A stretch of 6,351 bases of DNA from assembly GCA_019420405.1 (NCBI GenBank), contig JAHZHF010000008.1:1-6351 (forward strand). Direction: 5' to 3'. The notes beneath the pieces were generated by a model that was not told where the DNA came from, made no database searches, and was given only the letters and a program-made list of their open reading frames with translations. A program made the translations under genes and the position numbers. This document shows, in pieces, positions 5,922 to 6,351 of the stretch. Each line of letters opens with the position of its first letter. Position 1 is the stretch's first letter. The stretch comes from Clostridiales bacterium. Lineage in GTDB: Bacteria > Bacillota > Clostridia > Lachnospirales > Lachnospiraceae.

Positions 5922-6351
5922 TTACGCCTGCGGTCCGGCAGCTACAAGTGCTTTTCCAAGCTCGTTGCTCTCGTATTTCTTAAAGTTCTTAACAAAGCGT
6001 GCAGCCAGATCCTTAGCCTTCTCCTCCCACTCGGAAGCGTCAGCATATGTGTCGCGCGGGTCAAGGATTGCAGGATCCACGCCCGGCAGCTCTGTCGGAA
6101 CCTCAAAGTTGAAGTACGGGATTGTCTTTGTCGGCGCTTTCTCGATGGAGCCATCCAGAATTGCGTCGATGATGCCACGTGTATCTTTGATGGAGATACG
6201 TTTTCCTGTTCCGTTCCATCCTGTATTTACAAGGTACGCCTTAGCGCCGCTTTCTTTCATTCTCTTAACAAGCTCCTCAGCATATTTCGTCGGATGCAGC
6301 TCAAGGAATGCCTGTCCGAAGCATGCGGAGAATGTAGGAGTAGGCTCTGTG
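5922..6351 (-). CDS. pckA: ATP-dependent phosphoenolpyruvate carboxykinase, C-terminal part
   Basis: PckA interconverts oxaloacetate plus ATP with PEP, CO2 and ADP in the cytoplasm. In gut anaerobes it often runs in the carboxylating, ATP-forming direction. The 3' ~143 codons are present; the 5' part lies beyond the window edge. The edge residues read TEPTPTFSACFGQAFLELHP, followed by AYLVNTGWNGTGKRISIKDTR, with the loop that helps bind the adenine nucleotide in this family. IPTELPGV-like VPTELPGVDPAILDPRDTY and a C-terminal ALVAAGPQA complete it, matching well-studied ATP-type enzymes to the last residues. The normal length is about 530-540 residues, so about a quarter is visible. The stop at 5922-5924 is genuine. 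It precedes its own terminator, so it is likely a separate transcription unit from the LemA-family gene downstream. Confidence 0.95.
   Translation of the reverse strand, partial: TEPTPTFSACFGQAFLELHPTKYAEELVKRMKESGAKAYLVNTGWNGTGKRISIKDTRGIIDAILDGSIEKAPTKTIPYFNFEVPTELPGVDPAILDPRDTYADASEWEEKAKDLAARFVKNFKKYESNELGKALVAAGPQA

Noticed and set aside
1..6351. CRISPR array, tRNA, rRNA, IS element or prophage gene
   Set aside because: No regularly spaced repeats, no cloverleaf or rRNA-like stretch, and no transposase or phage motif were seen on either strand.

Overview
The window joins two unrelated genomes. Bases 1 to about 205 come from a high-GC organism: a hand count gives about 73% GC over bases 1-180, and 63 of 67 codons end in G or C. 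They encode a fragment of PurH that looks actinobacterial. From about base 185 onward the DNA has moderate GC and reads as a low-GC-phylum, spore-forming anaerobe of the class Clostridia, most likely Lachnospiraceae. That placement rests on the protein flavour, a sporulation sigma factor SigK, a comM-dprA-topA operon and an ATP-type PEP carboxykinase. The two sequences share roughly 19-24 bases at the seam. Two housekeeping genes, purH and topA, are cut there at once and no mobile element is visible, so I read the seam as an assembly or amplification chimera rather than biology.

Layout from left to right: a purH fragment (+, 1-205); topA, only the N-terminal ~397 codons (-, 185-1375); dprA (-, 1379-2509); comM/yifB (-, 2506-4098); a 309-base intergenic region; sigK (+, 4408-5040); a shared hairpin terminator (5060-5108); a LemA-family membrane protein (-, 5124-5741); the terminator of pckA (5826-5870); and the 3' end of pckA (-, 5922 to the window edge).

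comM, dprA and topA form one tight transcription unit. comM and dprA overlap by an ATGA, dprA and topA are 3 bases apart, and each start has a good Shine-Dalgarno site. A near-consensus sigma-A promoter (TTGACA, 17 bases, TATGAT at 4285-4313) precedes comM. It leaves a leader of about 180 nt whose first ~65 nt can fold into three consecutive hairpins, possibly an attenuator. The operon links a branch-migration type AAA+ ATPase, a ssDNA/RecA-loading protein and topoisomerase I, all DNA-handling functions. Its presence alone does not show natural competence.

sigK is divergent from this operon and begins at a TTG codon. It is uninterrupted and has no room for the usual inhibitory pro-sequence. 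A match to the sigma-K consensus (AC, 17 bases, CATANNNTA) lies just upstream, which suggests autoregulation in the mother cell. The LemA-family gene and pckA are separate transcription units on the minus strand. I see no CRISPR array, tRNA, rRNA, insertion sequence or phage gene. The best leads are the structured comM leader, the sigK regulation and processing question, and the chimeric seam. I find no convincing new multi-gene system here.
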